Under the pieces are notes generated by a model. The model was not told the origin of the DNA. It worked only from the letters and a program-made list of their open reading frames with translations, and ran no database searches. From assembly GCA_024516035.1 (NCBI GenBank), contig CM044958.1:42823743-42887742 (forward strand): a stretch of DNA of 64,000 bases. The letters run 5' to 3'. A program made the position numbers and the translations under genes. Numbering within the stretch: the first letter of the stretch is position 1; each line of letters begins with the position of its first letter. Shown here piece by piece: positions 37,090 through 47,814 of this stretch. This DNA is from Bactericera cockerelli (lineage: Eukaryota > Arthropoda > Insecta > Hemiptera > Triozidae).

Positions 37090-37340
37090 ATTCTTTCCGC
37101 GTTGACGGGTAGATCTCCGGGCACCTGGGTGAGGCCGCGGTGAGAACAGTCGATGCTTAATCCAACACAGGTGCAGGCCCGCGGGCACTTGGCTAGCTCG
37201 GCCTGGCCGGAGTGGCCGGAGATCCCATTGTCCAGGAGGAGGGGATGGCCGCCCAGCCGGGTAGCAGTGGATATGTCATTCCCGCCTGCGGCCAGGGCTG
37301 CCGGCAACACCGCACACAACACACACATCAAAAACCGCAT
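37090..37340 (-). CDS. slit: Slit, first coding exon (signal peptide and LRRNT start)
   Basis: Slit is a secreted midline repellent that binds Robo receptors in axon guidance. This exon encodes 83 codons plus 2 nt. I chose the ATG at 37340 because it is followed at once by a signal-peptide core, MRFLMCVLCAVLPAALAA. An ATG 13 codons upstream (37379) is in frame and possible. After a ~30-residue unconserved linker comes CPRACTCVGLSIDCSHRGLT and then QVP...ER. The cysteine spacing CX3CX1CX6C is the LRRNT cap, and the CSHRGLTQVP wording is that of insect Slit. The exon ends in AAT followed by the donor GTAAGT (37089 down), in phase 2. The following LRR exons should lie to the left on this strand but I could not recognise any, so the intron is probably very long. 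The exon is strikingly GC-rich against its AT-rich flanks. Confidence 0.88.
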
Positions 37341-37390
37341 TTTATTCGAACCTTTAATAAAATAATTAATTCCCCACATTGTGAGGCGAG

Positions 37391-37831
37391 GTAAGTAAGA
37401 GATTTACTTAAACTAAAGTTAAAAGTGATTACATTTTAAACACTAAAAAATATTTGCTTCACTTTAAAATAAATTTAAAAACATATACATTAAATTTAAT
37501 TAAAAATCCTCACTTAAAAATTACGAAACACGCACACAAAAATTTAGAACACGAAAATTATTTCGAAACTCGGCATACGCTCCGCGCGCGCTCACATCAA
37601 CTTCGGAACTGAATTTTGAATTTCTTCAAGTTTGAATCTGATCTGTTCCACGCGGGGCAAGTTAAGCGCTGCCTCAACAAGCTCTGAACTTGTTCCTTCA
37701 ATCCTTCTCAGCTCCAGCTCTTACCTACCCCTCGGTAAACGGCACTTGGTATTATGTATTTATTTTACCTCGACGAATTTTCAGATGGTTTGTCCATTTT
37801 CTGAATCAGTTGGATAACTCTTGAACCAAAC
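37391..37831 (-). other. Upstream flank of the slit exon (5' UTR/promoter region)
   Basis: No coding sequence. For the minus-strand slit exon this is the 5' side. It holds a GCGCGCGC patch at about 37583-37590 within otherwise AT-rich DNA. No TATA box or initiator can be assigned with confidence, and an upstream non-coding exon is possible. Confidence 0.35.
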
Positions 37832-37840
37832 TGATGCTTC

Positions 37841-38110
37841 TTTTTTTTTTTTTTTTTTTTTTGTGGGGTTTAACGTCGCTTTCAACTGCCATGGTCATAT
37901 CACAACGGGGGTTTTACCCTCCATTCGCAGGGAACTCACAAACCTGCTACTCACATTGACCTCACCCAGCCTGAGTGGGGCCGGGAAAAGCCAGCGTCAC
38001 GAGAATTAGAATTTGAATGGTCACCCATCCAAGTCTTAACCTCGCTGGATGTCGCTTAACTTCGGTGTTCTGAAGGGAACCGGTGTATTCAACATGCCAT
38101 CGACGCTGGT
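37841..38110 (-). mobile_element. 5S rRNA-derived SINE, full length, copy B
   Basis: On the minus strand it has the same order as copy A: a 5S-like head (38110 down to about 37990) with CACCGAAGTTAAGC and GGATGGGTGACC, the body with CTGGGTGAGGTCAATGTGAG, then poly-A (poly-T at 37841-37862). The direct repeat TGATGCTTC lies at 37832-37840 and 38110-38118. Identity to copy A is very high by eye, so both are young. It sits about 500 bp upstream of the slit start codon. Confidence 0.92.
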
Positions 38111-38190
38111 GATGCTTCTTTAATAATCCAAAACTCGACTAGTCGTCTAAAAGTTTGTAGTTACCTACCAGTACCATTTATTTTCCCTTA

Positions 38191-38334
38191 GGGCCGAATT
38201 TTAAAACAGGATTAGATTTATTCTTAGCTGACACTGTCCCTTAACTCGGGCTATAGTGTGCTCTGATGGGTAGAAACTCTGACTTTAGCGGGTCTGGCTT
38301 AGCTTAACTTTAATCTTGTTTCATAATGTGGTCC
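38191..38334. mobile_element. Short MITE, PIF-like, TTA/TAA flanked
   Basis: Inverted ends GGGCCGAATTTTAAAACAGG and (reversed) GGACCACATTATGAAACAAG match imperfectly. It is flanked by TTA at 38188-38190 and TAA at 38335-38337. Its right arm, reversed, contains AAGCTAAGCCAGACCCGCT, as in the element at 35466. Confidence 0.6.
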
Positions 38335-38340
38335 TAAAGG

Positions 38341-39355
38341 CGTATCGCCACCGTTTTTTTTTTTTTTTTTTTTTTTTCCCCCTTATTATAACTTTATTAT
38401 GTATATTTTATTTTAATATTCATACATATCCTTCATTTAATATTTAATAGTTACTGCAATCCAATGTACTTTTCAGTATGTGGTGGATTGCAGCAAATAG
38501 TATTGTCTTCTTTTCTTTCATGTCTTATTTTTATTATTTGGAAATATATTGAACCGTTGTTGAACGTGTTGATGTTGATCAACGAGTTGTTAAAAAAAAA
38601 ATTTCCTGCAGAGTGTGCGTGTTTGAAAATTCAGGTGGCAACGGTGCCTTGTTGATCAACACCGGTGAGGACGTGACTACCAGCTACCAGCGTTAAGCCG
38701 ATTGATCACATAGATTTAAAAGCAATAAAATGATAAAGAGCTCCCAATGCTCTCTGGGCATTTCATGTGAAGCACTTCCTCAATAGAAAATGGTGGAAAT
38801 CATACTTATTTATGCTTTTACCATGGTGTTCGCCATTTTCTATTGAGGCACTTATATGCTATTTCCTATGCAGAAGGGGTGCTTCAGTTATCGACCAGAG
38901 TTCTTTATCTACTTTCTAGAAGTATGCTTCATCAACACTGCACCATCCCCACCTAAAATTTTCGACACCCCCACACTGCAGGCGAAATGGTTGATTCAAA
39001 ACCGGTGGGGATGCGCCTTGAAGTACAACTCAAAGGCAAGTTCTGAATATTGTGTCGATCTGAATATACCTACTTTTTTCTTCATTAAAGAAAATTATGA
39101 GTATAAAATCGGGCACACACATAATTATGCCTGCATGACATGCGTGGATGTGTGTGTGCAATTGTGCATGTGTGCGTTTGTGTGTGACTGGCTTTAGAAA
39201 TAATGTCCTAATCGGGCAGTATAATTGTTCATTAAGTGAGATGTGTACGAATAGAGTACATAGTTATTATTATGAATATTGTATTCTATGATTTTCATGA
39301 CTGTATTTTTGTTTGTTTGTTTTGTTTTGTTTTTTTTTTTTTTAATGAACTCTGA
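38341..39355. other. Gene-less stretch
   Basis: Begins with a poly-T run at about 38354-38378, possibly the tail of a minus-strand retroposon. A short inverted pair, TTTTCTATTGAGG near 38833 and CCTCAATAGAAAATGG near 38780, lies in it. A fragment of the SINE tail TAATCGGGCAGTATAA occurs at about 39209-39224. No gene. Confidence 0.5.
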
Positions 39356-39565
39356 GCTATGTGGTGTAACGGTTGTGACTACTGCTCGTGATTTAGAGAT
39401 CCTGAGTTCGATCCCGGGTTAGGAAGAATTTTGTAACATTTTTTTTATTCACTCCGAAGTGAAGAACATGTGAGGCTCTAACATTTCCAGCCCAAGCTAG
39501 GCTGGATGTCTGGTTGAGGTTAATGTGAGTAGTTTGTGCGATTCCCAGCCAAATAAGTTAGTCTA
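39356..39565 (+). mobile_element. tRNA-headed SINE with core shared with 5S SINEs (copy 1)
   Basis: The head GTGGTGTAACGGTTGTGAC (A-box region) and GAGTTCGATCCCGGG (B box) is nearly identical to the copy at 48485. The body contains TTTCCAGCCCAAGCTAGGCT and GGTTGAGGTTAATGTGAGTA, which resemble the body of the 5S-derived SINE. Confidence 0.75.
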
Positions 39566-41257
39566 ATCAGGATATTAAAACCAAATAAGGATCAATTGGT
39601 CACAATAAGAATAGATCTTATTAGTTTTCAGTGTTTAGCGAGTTTCCACGAAAACCCTGTAACCAGGTGATAATAATAAATTCTGATCTCCGAAAATGCT
39701 AAATAATTTTCAGAAGGAAATACATGTGACATCTTTGACGGCCAAGTAATGTATGATAAAGATAAATACTTGAGAAGAGGACCAGTAATTAAAAGAAAGG
39801 AGAGCAATCAAATACAAATAATGAAATATAATTGGCAAATACCTTATTAATACAAATAATGAAATATAATTGGCAAAAATAGAAATAAAAAATAAGAAGA
39901 AACAATGAAAAAAAATAAAATAATTATAAAAAAGAACTGATGTGATGGAAAATTACTTACATCTCCCGAAAAGTACAACAGTACTTCATGGAGATGTAAT
40001 GGGAATGCAAATGTACATGAAAACAAATAAAGATTTTTATTATTATTATTATTCATAAAACACCACATTTTTTATTGCTTCAACAGTCTTATATCTCATA
40101 AATATTTTATTTCATACAATGTTGAAATCTTGGAAAAGATCTTCCTTTATATAATTTATTTAAACCTCTCCAAGCCAATCGAGATCACACATCAAACACA
40201 AAAACTTCCCGTTGCCCGTTGGACCACTCAAGTCAAGCAACATCGAGCAATAGTGGAATTATGATTGGCGACATTCTTGTCACATATCATGACAGTTAAT
40301 GTTCTATTGGTACCTACTCCAGCCTCACTGGAGCCGGGTGATGTGTAAAGGACAGGAATAAGAGCGACATCCTATACATTCATACTGGGAACAAAGCGGA
40401 GATTTAGACAGAGACATTTTCTGGAAATTGATTAAATTCCTCACACGTCTCACGTAGGATTCCTAATGTGTCCTCATCAGATAGAGAGTCTCCATTGTCT
40501 TCTCATCTGCCCGTGATATTCACAGGAGGCCCAGGTGTGATCCCAGTCCTTAATCCCTCATCCCGTCACCCAAACACGATCTCCTAATTTCGCCCCGACA
40601 TTCATTTGCACGATCCTTGCATTGTCCATTCCCTCAATAAAAGCCCCTCCTTGATATATTCTAATGGCCTTTGTGCCATTGCCTTTGGCTTGTGAGCATA
40701 TTTCCATCTTCTTTTGTATCTTCACACTGAGAAGTTATTATATCCATTACATGGTATTTATGTCAAGATTTCGTTCGTGTAATGTTGTGGAATTCAGATT
40801 GATGATGGTCACCGAAATAGGATTAGGCTGATGACTCTTCAATGTGGACAGAGATGGAAAAGTTTCACCACTTCAAACCCGATTCGAATTCCTTCCATCG
40901 GATCTCTCCAATACGAGGAAAACCATTTGAATGACCTACCAAGTTGAACAATTGACTATCATTCCTTACATGCCAAGCATTTTTTTTTTTATTCATAAAA
41001 AATAATGTAGTGATTGTTAATTGTTATTTATTCTCAGTAGCTTGGTCGATGCAGTCGGTGGTCCAAGACACTTCAAGAACAGCAAAAGTTTAGTATAGGA
41101 AGTTTGTGTAATATTTGTGATATCACCATATCACGATTCAGATTAACACAAATATGATAATTTGTTATTGATGGAAGTATAATATTGTTTTACGAAAAGG
41201 GGAAATAACATTGTTATGCATAGCCTTGTACTATCCATAGAAACATTTTTGAAAAAA
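39566..41257. other. Gene-less stretch with old retroposon debris
   Basis: No gene. At about 40211-40350 the pieces AAGTCAAGCAACATC, CCAGCCTCACTGGAGCCGGG and TGATGTG recall a strongly diverged 5S-type SINE. At 41034-41075, CTCAGTAGCTTGGTCGATG matches the type 1 tRNA SINE head. A 31 bp stretch is directly duplicated at about 39796 and 39852 (TACAAATAATGAAATATAAT). Confidence 0.45.
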
Positions 41258-41341
41258 GATCAACAATTTATTGAAATCTATCTGTCATATTGTAACAAGC
41301 ACTTAACAATACAACAGATAGATTTCAACAAATTATTGATC
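41258..41341. repeat. Near-perfect inverted repeat, 27 bp arms
   Basis: Arms 41258-41284 and 41315-41341 (GATCAACAATTTATTGAAAT on the left) match with two mismatches around a 30 nt loop. The left arm includes TTTATT, which is AATAAA on the minus strand. It lies just beyond the end of the 73 bp array, in the direction of LRRC23 transcription, and could supply a polyadenylation signal (speculative). Confidence 0.8.
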
Positions 41342-41404
41342 TCTTCAAATCACTTTTTTGATGATCTTTACAGTAAAGTCGGGGCGATATATTATACGTG
41401 TCCT

Positions 41405-42835
41405 GCACAACTAACATCAGAGGCCATGTCATCCAACATGTAGCCGTCATTCATCATCCAATTCCACATCATCCAGCTTCCAGCTCACATCAGAGGTAAT
41501 GTCATCCAACATGTAGCCGTCATTCATCATCCAATTCCATATCATCCAGCTTCCAGCTCACATCAGAGGCAATGTCATCCAACATGTAGCCGTCATTCAT
41601 CATCCAATTCCACATCATCCAGCTTCCAGCTCACATCAGAGGTAATGTCATCCAACATGTAGCCGTCATTCATCATCCAATTCCATATCATCCAGCTTCC
41701 AGCTCACATCAGAGGCAATGTCATCCAACATGTAGCCGTCATTCATCATCCAATTCCATATCATCCAGCTTCCAGCTCACATCAGAGGCAATGTCATCCA
41801 ACATGTAGCCGTCATTCATCATCCAATTCCATATCATCCAGCTTCCAGCTCACATCAGAGGCAATGTCATCCAACATGTAGCCAGCCGTCATTCATCATC
41901 CAATTCCATATCATCCAGCTTCCAGCTCACATCAGAAGCAATGTCATCCAACATATAGCCAGCCGTCATTCATCATTCAATTCCACATCATCCAGCTCAC
42001 ATCAGAGGCAATGTCATCCAACATGTAGCCGTCATTCATCTTGCAATTCCACATCATCCAGCTTCCAGCTCACATCAGAGGCAATGTCATCCAACATGTA
42101 GCCGTCATTCATCTTGCAATTCCACATCATCCAGCTTCCAGCTCACATCAGAGGCAATGTCATCCAACATGTAGCCGTCATTCATCTTGCAATTCCACAT
42201 CATCCAGCTTCCAGCTCACATCAGAGGCAATGTCATCCAACATGTAGCCGTCATTCATCTTGCAATTCCACATCATCCAGCTTCCAGCTCACATCAGAGG
42301 CAATGTCATCCAACATGTAGCCGTCATTCATCTTGCAATTCCACATCATCCAGCTTCCAGCTCACATCAGAGGCAATGTCATCCAACTTGTAGCCGTCAT
42401 TCATCTTGCAATTCCACATCATCCAGCTTCCAGCTCACATCAGAGGCAATGTCATCCAACATGTAGCCGTCATTCATCATCCAATTCCACATCATCCAGC
42501 TTCCAGCTCACATCGGAGGCAATGTCAGCCAACATGTAGCCGTCATTCATCATCCAATTCCACATCATCCAGCTTCCAGCTCACATCAGAGGCAATGTCA
42601 TCCAACATGTAGCCAGCCGTCATTCATCATCCAATTCCACATCATCCAGCTTCCAGCTCACATCAGAGGCAATGTCAGCCAACATGTAGCCGTCATTCAT
42701 CTTTCAATTCCACATCATCCAGCTTCCAGCTCACATCAGAGGCAATGTCATCCAACATGTAGCCGTCATTCATCATCCAATTCCACATCATCCAGCTTCC
42801 AGCTCACATCAGAGGCAATGTCATCCAGCATGTAG
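41405..42835. repeat. 73 bp satellite array, about 20 units, derived from the LRRC23 terminal exon
   Basis: The core AATGTCATCCAACATGTAGC recurs about 20 times from 41440 to 42832, mostly 73 bp apart. Three units carry an extra AGCC (41878, 41955, 42609), and one near 41995 lacks the CTTCCAG segment. Read on the minus strand the rightmost unit is the coding end of the LRRC23-like gene (DDIASDVSWKLDDVELDDE, then TGA). All other units lie downstream of that stop. Because 73 is not divisible by three, the array cannot extend the protein as an in-frame repeat. Adjacent units differ by only a few bases, so expansion or homogenisation is recent. The repetitive plus-strand frames over the array are periodic artefacts. 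Confidence 0.95.
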
Positions 42836-45800
42836 TCATTCTCTTCTTCCCCCACAGATTCCTCTGGCAGAACCTCCTCCATTACGGAGGAGTCAGTTGA
42901 TGAGGAATCTAAAAACAAATGGACAAAGAAAGATAATAAGTAGACAAATCTTGACAAATGATTATTATGCAAGGTGGTCTTAGTTCCAAATCCTGAGTGG
43001 AAAGAAATGATTATTGCAATTTGAATGATAAATTTACAAAAATTAGCAATGAATTTTCAATGGTTTTTGAATTACAAGATTTTATTGCGTATTGTCACTT
43101 GCTCTATTGGCAGTAACAATGTTATGAAATTTATGAGCGATGTTTGTGACTGTGGCAGCTTTAAAAGTGAATTCGAATTATACTAAAATAGTATTTATTT
43201 TTGTACTATAGTTTCTCTCGTATTATTCGACGCTTAACAGATCGCTCTCGCGTTGTAAGCAGATAGAAGCTCACTTACTATGATCGAGATAAATTTCAAA
43301 GAGCCTGCGACATAATTAGATTGATTCAGAAAATAATTACCTAGATACTCCTCCAGTTTCTGCCACTCGTCCGCCGTCACCTCAGTCTTGTTCAGCCGTC
43401 GCAGCTTCTTCAAGTGAATCAATATCGGAGCTCTCACCTCGGCCAGGGCTCCATACTGGTCATAAGTGTTCTCAAAACACACCAGAGTAGCCAGCGATGG
43501 CAAATGCTTCAGGCGACGAAAGTCCTTGATCCTCCTCAAATGATTTTTTCTCAGATTCAAGCTGTGCAGTTTGGACAGGCTGCTTGGAAATGAGAAGCGG
43601 TCCAAACGGTGGATTTGATTGCCGCGCAGGTTCAACACTTCTAGATTTACCAGTTGTTCGAGTCCCTCGACTTTAGAGATGTTATTGTTTTGCAAGTATA
43701 GGAATACCTGGAATAGAGGTTTTTCTGTATATAAGAACAAGCTTAATCCAACAGACTTATCTCAAAGGTAAAAAATCGCCCGATTGACAGAAACTTACCA
43801 ATGATTCACATTGGATTCCAGCAGTTGATGTCAATTGATTACTCATGATTGAAAGTTTCAATAGAGCTGGCAATTTGACAAAGCTCTCATCAGGTATGAA
43901 CTGAATGTGATTGTTTTCCAAGTCAATGTAGCCGAGATTTTTATGGTCAAAATAATGAACTTGGTGAATTGCATTGCCTTTCATCAACAAGGCTTGTAGG
44001 AACGGCAGTTTGGGAATAGCCGTGGATTCCAATTTGTTGTTGTTGACTTCGAGGACAATAACAGCAGGGAGTTTGGCTAGCACTTTGAGTTGCTCGTTAC
44101 CCAACTGATTGTTGCTGAGGTTGATGAACTGAACGTACTGGTAGCAGCAGAGGAGGTCAATGTTGGTCAGCATTCTGTTCTGAGCGTCCAGTTTCAAGTA
44201 TGCGTAGCCATCGCCAAGGTAGGTGTTACCTGAGAACCGTGAGGGAGACCAATGCTTGTATTAGTTAAGACATCAGATTATTAAAATGACTGAAAAAAAG
44301 ATTTACTGTAAAATTCGTCATTGAAGCTTTATCCGATCGGACGATTTTACTGCCAGATTTGAAAATGGGTGAATATTTCCAAACGTGGTTTTTTGATGTC
44401 CCTATTGAATAAAAACAAATCGGTAAGGAAAAAATAAATGAATCAACTAATCAAATGAAGAGAACTCATTAGCTTCAACTTGAAAGTACATAAAACATTT
44501 TTTTTTTATTATTATTTATATAAAAAAATAAGTACATGATATCAGCAAATGTCCGTCCTCTGGCCTGTCCCCAGCTTGTTTTAGAATGTTTAAATTTATA
44601 ATAGCTCAATTCCTTTTTAAATAATTAAATTAAAATATAATTTTTTCAAAAGGCAAGAAGACAACTACTTAAAATTGAATTTTATTTTATTAATTACCAT
44701 TTCAATTATTTCTATATTTGACTTTAAAGTGTGTCCCCATACTTTTTGTCCTTCCTCTGGCAAGCCACTTTATTGCCGTTTTCAAAAGAGGGGAGAGTAA
44801 CGTCACTCTATGAAAGGAGGGGAAACTCTTGTGATTCTAATTTCCACGTTAGTTTTGTTCGATGTTTTAGTTGTTTGATTGAAAGATTTTCAGGAAGTAA
44901 GTGCGTCACAGAAGAGCTTGTCTTTCCTCTGGCAAGTAAAAAAAAAGAATTCTTTTACTTTAAAAAAATAAAATGAGATTTTTCTATTTTATTTGCAGAT
45001 TATTTCTCCATTTCGAAAACAATACTAATATTTTTCTTTTAATAGTGCACTTAAAAGTTAGAGTTATAGTCAAAATGTCTCTCCTCTGGTAGTCCTTCCT
45101 CTGGCTATTTTGTACCCATCATCTCTATTTTTTAAAGAACAGGGAAAAATAGAGAAAAAATAATTTTTCAGAAGTGCTCCCTCTAAATACCTAAATATTA
45201 ATATCCTAGGTACCTACTTGATTTCCCCACATTCAGCTAGTTATTTTAAAAAATTGGCATGGGACAAAAATTGCCCTGAAAAAACCACGTTTGGAAATAT
45301 TCACCCAAATAAAGCCTATACCCTTGGATATTCAACACTGATACTTTCTTCCATACCTTGTAGTTTTCATATTATTGTTATTGTGAATTATTTCGTAAAC
45401 TGAAGGTGTTTCTGCAGCTTGTCGAGTATATCATGGTTGTGTTTTTAGTTCGATTTATGGACGTATGTGAATTCCTGCGATTTAATGACTCTCTAATTGC
45501 TCCGGACTCTAATTCCTCCTCCGTTTATTTTGGGTACACGAGGAGTGTATGGTCAATTCCTCCGATTACTGTGGTCAGGTAGATAAACTTTTTCATGTGA
45601 ATTCCTTCTTCATAGATAAATTTATTTTATTTGAGGAGACTCCTTGTCAGACAAACGGTTGTCAGACTAAATGTTGTGTTTCGTTAGCCGGCTAGGAAAT
45701 CTTGGGTGAGGGGCTTAGGTTAGGTTGAAATTAGCGCAGGCGGTTAGGCCGGGTTGCGCAGTGACCCGGTCTAACCCGATCAACCATCCTACCCGACAAA

Positions 45801-46480
45801 CTGAAGTCAGTGATCTATCGTGCAATCTCACCTTGTTAACTTTACCTAACCCTATCTAACTACAAAATTCCTCTAACAAAAAATTCACTTACGCATCAAA
45901 TTCCAATAGACAATAATTCCATTTTCATTTATGAATAAAAATATAAACAAGAATTCTTAATAAAAAATGAAAAGAGTGTTCTAATTTTTTAGAGTAGGAA
46001 TTAGCGTATACCTTTTTTAACGTATAATTTTTTAGAGGAGGAATTAGCGTATACCTTTAGGATTTCCAATTTCAACATCGGAGCAATTGGTATGGAATCG
46101 GAGGAATTGGGGTCCGCCCCGATTCATGTTTCCAATATGTAGAATAAACAATACTTTCTACACCTTTATATATAGGTAATAGAAACTAAACAATGTTCAT
46201 TGGTACTTTTATAACTCTTCTGTGTTGAAATTATCTTTGCTCCAGATTATCTTGGATCCAAGACTCAAGTTCCCAAGACACAAAAAAAAAAAAAATAAAA
46301 AAAAAAATGAAATAGTTTAGAGACTTTAGAGAAATATGATATGTGACTGTTTTACCTACCCAGTAAACACAAACATTGAGCCGCAATTTTCTCTGTTAAC
46401 ACCTCTGGATGCTCATCTTTTTCTTTATTTTCTTTCTCCTTGACAACTTCTTTGAAGTCTTTCCCGGTCTTCGCTGCCAT
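42766..46480 (-). CDS. LRRC23: LRRC23-like leucine-rich repeat protein, four exons
   Basis: LRRC23 is a radial-spoke head component of motile cilia and sperm flagella. Exons on the minus strand are 46360-46480, 43799-44229, 43341-43707 and 42766-42908, giving 353 codons plus TGA (human LRRC23 is 343 aa). All three introns have GT/AG borders and the frame stays open across them. Exon 1 is a charged N-terminus ending LTEKIAAQCLCLL. Exon 2 starts GNTYLGDGYAYLKLD and holds LRRs such as FINLSNNQL, LEVNNNKL and YIDLENNHI. Exon 3 adds FLYLQNNNISKVEGL, VLNLRGNQI and SLNLRKNHL, then the LRR cap with LKKLRRLNKTEVTADEW. Exon 4 is a short acidic tail ending in DDE. The order of motifs follows vertebrate LRRC23 closely. 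The last ~70 coding bases form the first unit of the downstream 73 bp array. Expression in testis or ciliated sensory neurons is expected from the family and not shown here. Confidence 0.9.
44230..46359 (-). other. LRRC23-like intron 1 with inverted repeats
   Basis: This 2.13 kb intron contains an inverted pair, GGGTGAATATTTCCAAACGT near 44369 against its complement near 45288, enclosing repeated CCTTCCTCTGGC motifs (44751 and 45091); it probably marks a non-autonomous transposon. A hairpin with 13 bp arms lies at 45742-45776 (GGTTAGGCCGGGT). A direct repeat AGGAATTAGCGTATACCTTT occurs at about 45996 and 46039. AATTCCTCCGATT near 45556 and its complement near 46098 suggest a second small element. 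Confidence 0.55.
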
Positions 46481-46756
46481 CCTGCGACTTTTTTGCAACT
46501 TATTTAATAGATAAGGATCCAATCTTGTTGATGGTAGCTAAAACTTGTACGAAGGTTTGGGTCAGTGACGTTTACTCAATTGTGGCCAATAATTGTAATT
46601 TTTGAGAGCAGAGCAGTCTTCAAGAATAATCAATAGGCCTGCTGGCGAGTGCTACTTAACTAACCTGTGCTTAGCTTACCCAATGGTCATGAAAATTATA
46701 AAGTGAATGAATATAATAGCAATACCTGTATATTGTTTTCATGTTGAAATAATGAT
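46481..46756. other. Upstream flank of LRRC23-like gene
   Basis: 5' side of the minus-strand gene. No assignable TATA box. ATTGG at 46682-46686 on the minus strand is an inverted CCAAT. Otherwise unremarkable. Confidence 0.3.
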
Positions 46757-46884
46757 TTGAGTTTAACGTCGCCTTCACCTGCATCGTCATAATATATCAT
46801 GATGGGGGTTCTACCAACGATTCCGTAGGCAAAAAACCTGCTACTCAAATAACCTCACCCAGCCTCAGTGAGGCCGAGAATAGT
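46757..46884 (-). mobile_element. 5S-type SINE, 3' half only, old copy
   Basis: The reverse complement contains ACTATTCTCGGCCTCACTGA, GGCTGGGTGAGGTTATTTG, AGTAGCAGGTTTTTTGCC and GGCGACGTTAAACTC, the body and 3' end of the 5S-derived SINE with many substitutions. The 5S head is missing. No target duplication could be assigned. Confidence 0.75.
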
Positions 46885-47559
46885 CCATCGAAGTAGAATA
46901 GCCAATTACCGGGAAACCCTGAGGTTAACCAAACGGAGAAGCTTTCAATGGTCTTTTCAGGCATTCACTGCCATCAGTAATAGGAACAAGCCGGCGTAAA
47001 AGCTTGCCTGTCTCAACGCGTAAAAGGGTTACGAACCGACATTCATTCCCATTCCCAATATCAGCATAATAAACGATAAACACAATACAGGTGGTGAATT
47101 GGCGTATGGATTTGCTCCAGTTATTACTAAGGGAAATGTATTCCGTGGCACGTTCCACTACAACCCTAGGTAGTGGTTATTCGGGATAAAAATAATTTTC
47201 ACTTCAAAGGTGAACAGTTCAGGGTGGTTCTGAAGTGTAAGTCTTTAAGTAATACACGTGAGTCTTTAAGTAATACACGAACAAGTTTAGTATATCTCCA
47301 GCGTTTCTCAAGTTTTAAATCCTAAATTTCTACTAAATCAGTGGGTCAGTATTGAATGTCACCTATTAGAGCCTAAACCGTGTAGCACATGGGCGTAGCC
47401 AGGATTTTTGCTAGGGGGGGGGGGGGGGAGCTGATGAGGAAAATCAATAATACCTACTGAGCAATCAATAATACCTAGTGTTGCATACTCCCTGGAATAA
47501 GAAGGGGGGGGGGCGCAGCTGCCCCCCTGACTAAGCTCACATGGTGTAGCAGTGTAGCA
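46885..47559. other. Gene-less stretch with G-run repeat
   Basis: No gene. At 47393-47535, GGGCGTAGCCAGGATTTTTG is followed by a run of about 15 G (47414-47428). A second G run and GCAGCTGCCCCCCTGAC come later, which resembles the end of an uncharacterised dispersed repeat. The tandem pair GAGTCTTTAAGTAATACACG lies at about 47259-47278, after a partial copy at 47239. Confidence 0.4.
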
Positions 47560-47814
47560 TCTTAATATATAAATGTCAAAGACACTCACTGACCACTGAC
47601 CACTCACCACTGACCACTGACTGATCATCGCTCTACAGCCCAAACCGTAAGTCCTAGGAAGCTGAAATTTGGTAGGTAGCTTTGTCTTATAGTCTAGATG
47701 TGCAATAAGACGGGATTTTTCGAAACTCCCACTACAACACCTGCCATTGGCGAAAAACGATTTTTTGCTTTCACGGCCATGCCTCGGCCCGCAAAGCGGG
47801 CGACAGCCCGCTTG
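47560..47814 (+). mobile_element. Helentron-like non-autonomous element, tandem unit 1
   Basis: Starts TCTTAATATATAAATGTCAA, contains CCGTAAGTCCTAGGAAGCTG and ends with a GC-rich hairpin, GCGGGCGACAGCCCGC, followed by TTGT. An AT-rich TC start and a GC hairpin just before the 3' end, without terminal inverted repeats, are features of rolling-circle Helitron/Helentron elements. A short ACTGACC/ACTCACC expansion is present near 47585-47620. Confidence 0.6.

Noticed and set aside
42041..42612. Series of overlapping 68-residue plus-strand frames repeated every 73 bp
   Set aside because: They arise because a 73 bp repeat shifts frame by one each unit and stays open for about 2.8 units. The real coding sense is the minus strand at the array's edge.
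46525..46538. Possible RFX X-box upstream of the LRRC23-like ATG (GCTACCATCAACAA on the minus strand)
   Set aside because: Only the first half-site fits the consensus; the second half breaks the required purines.
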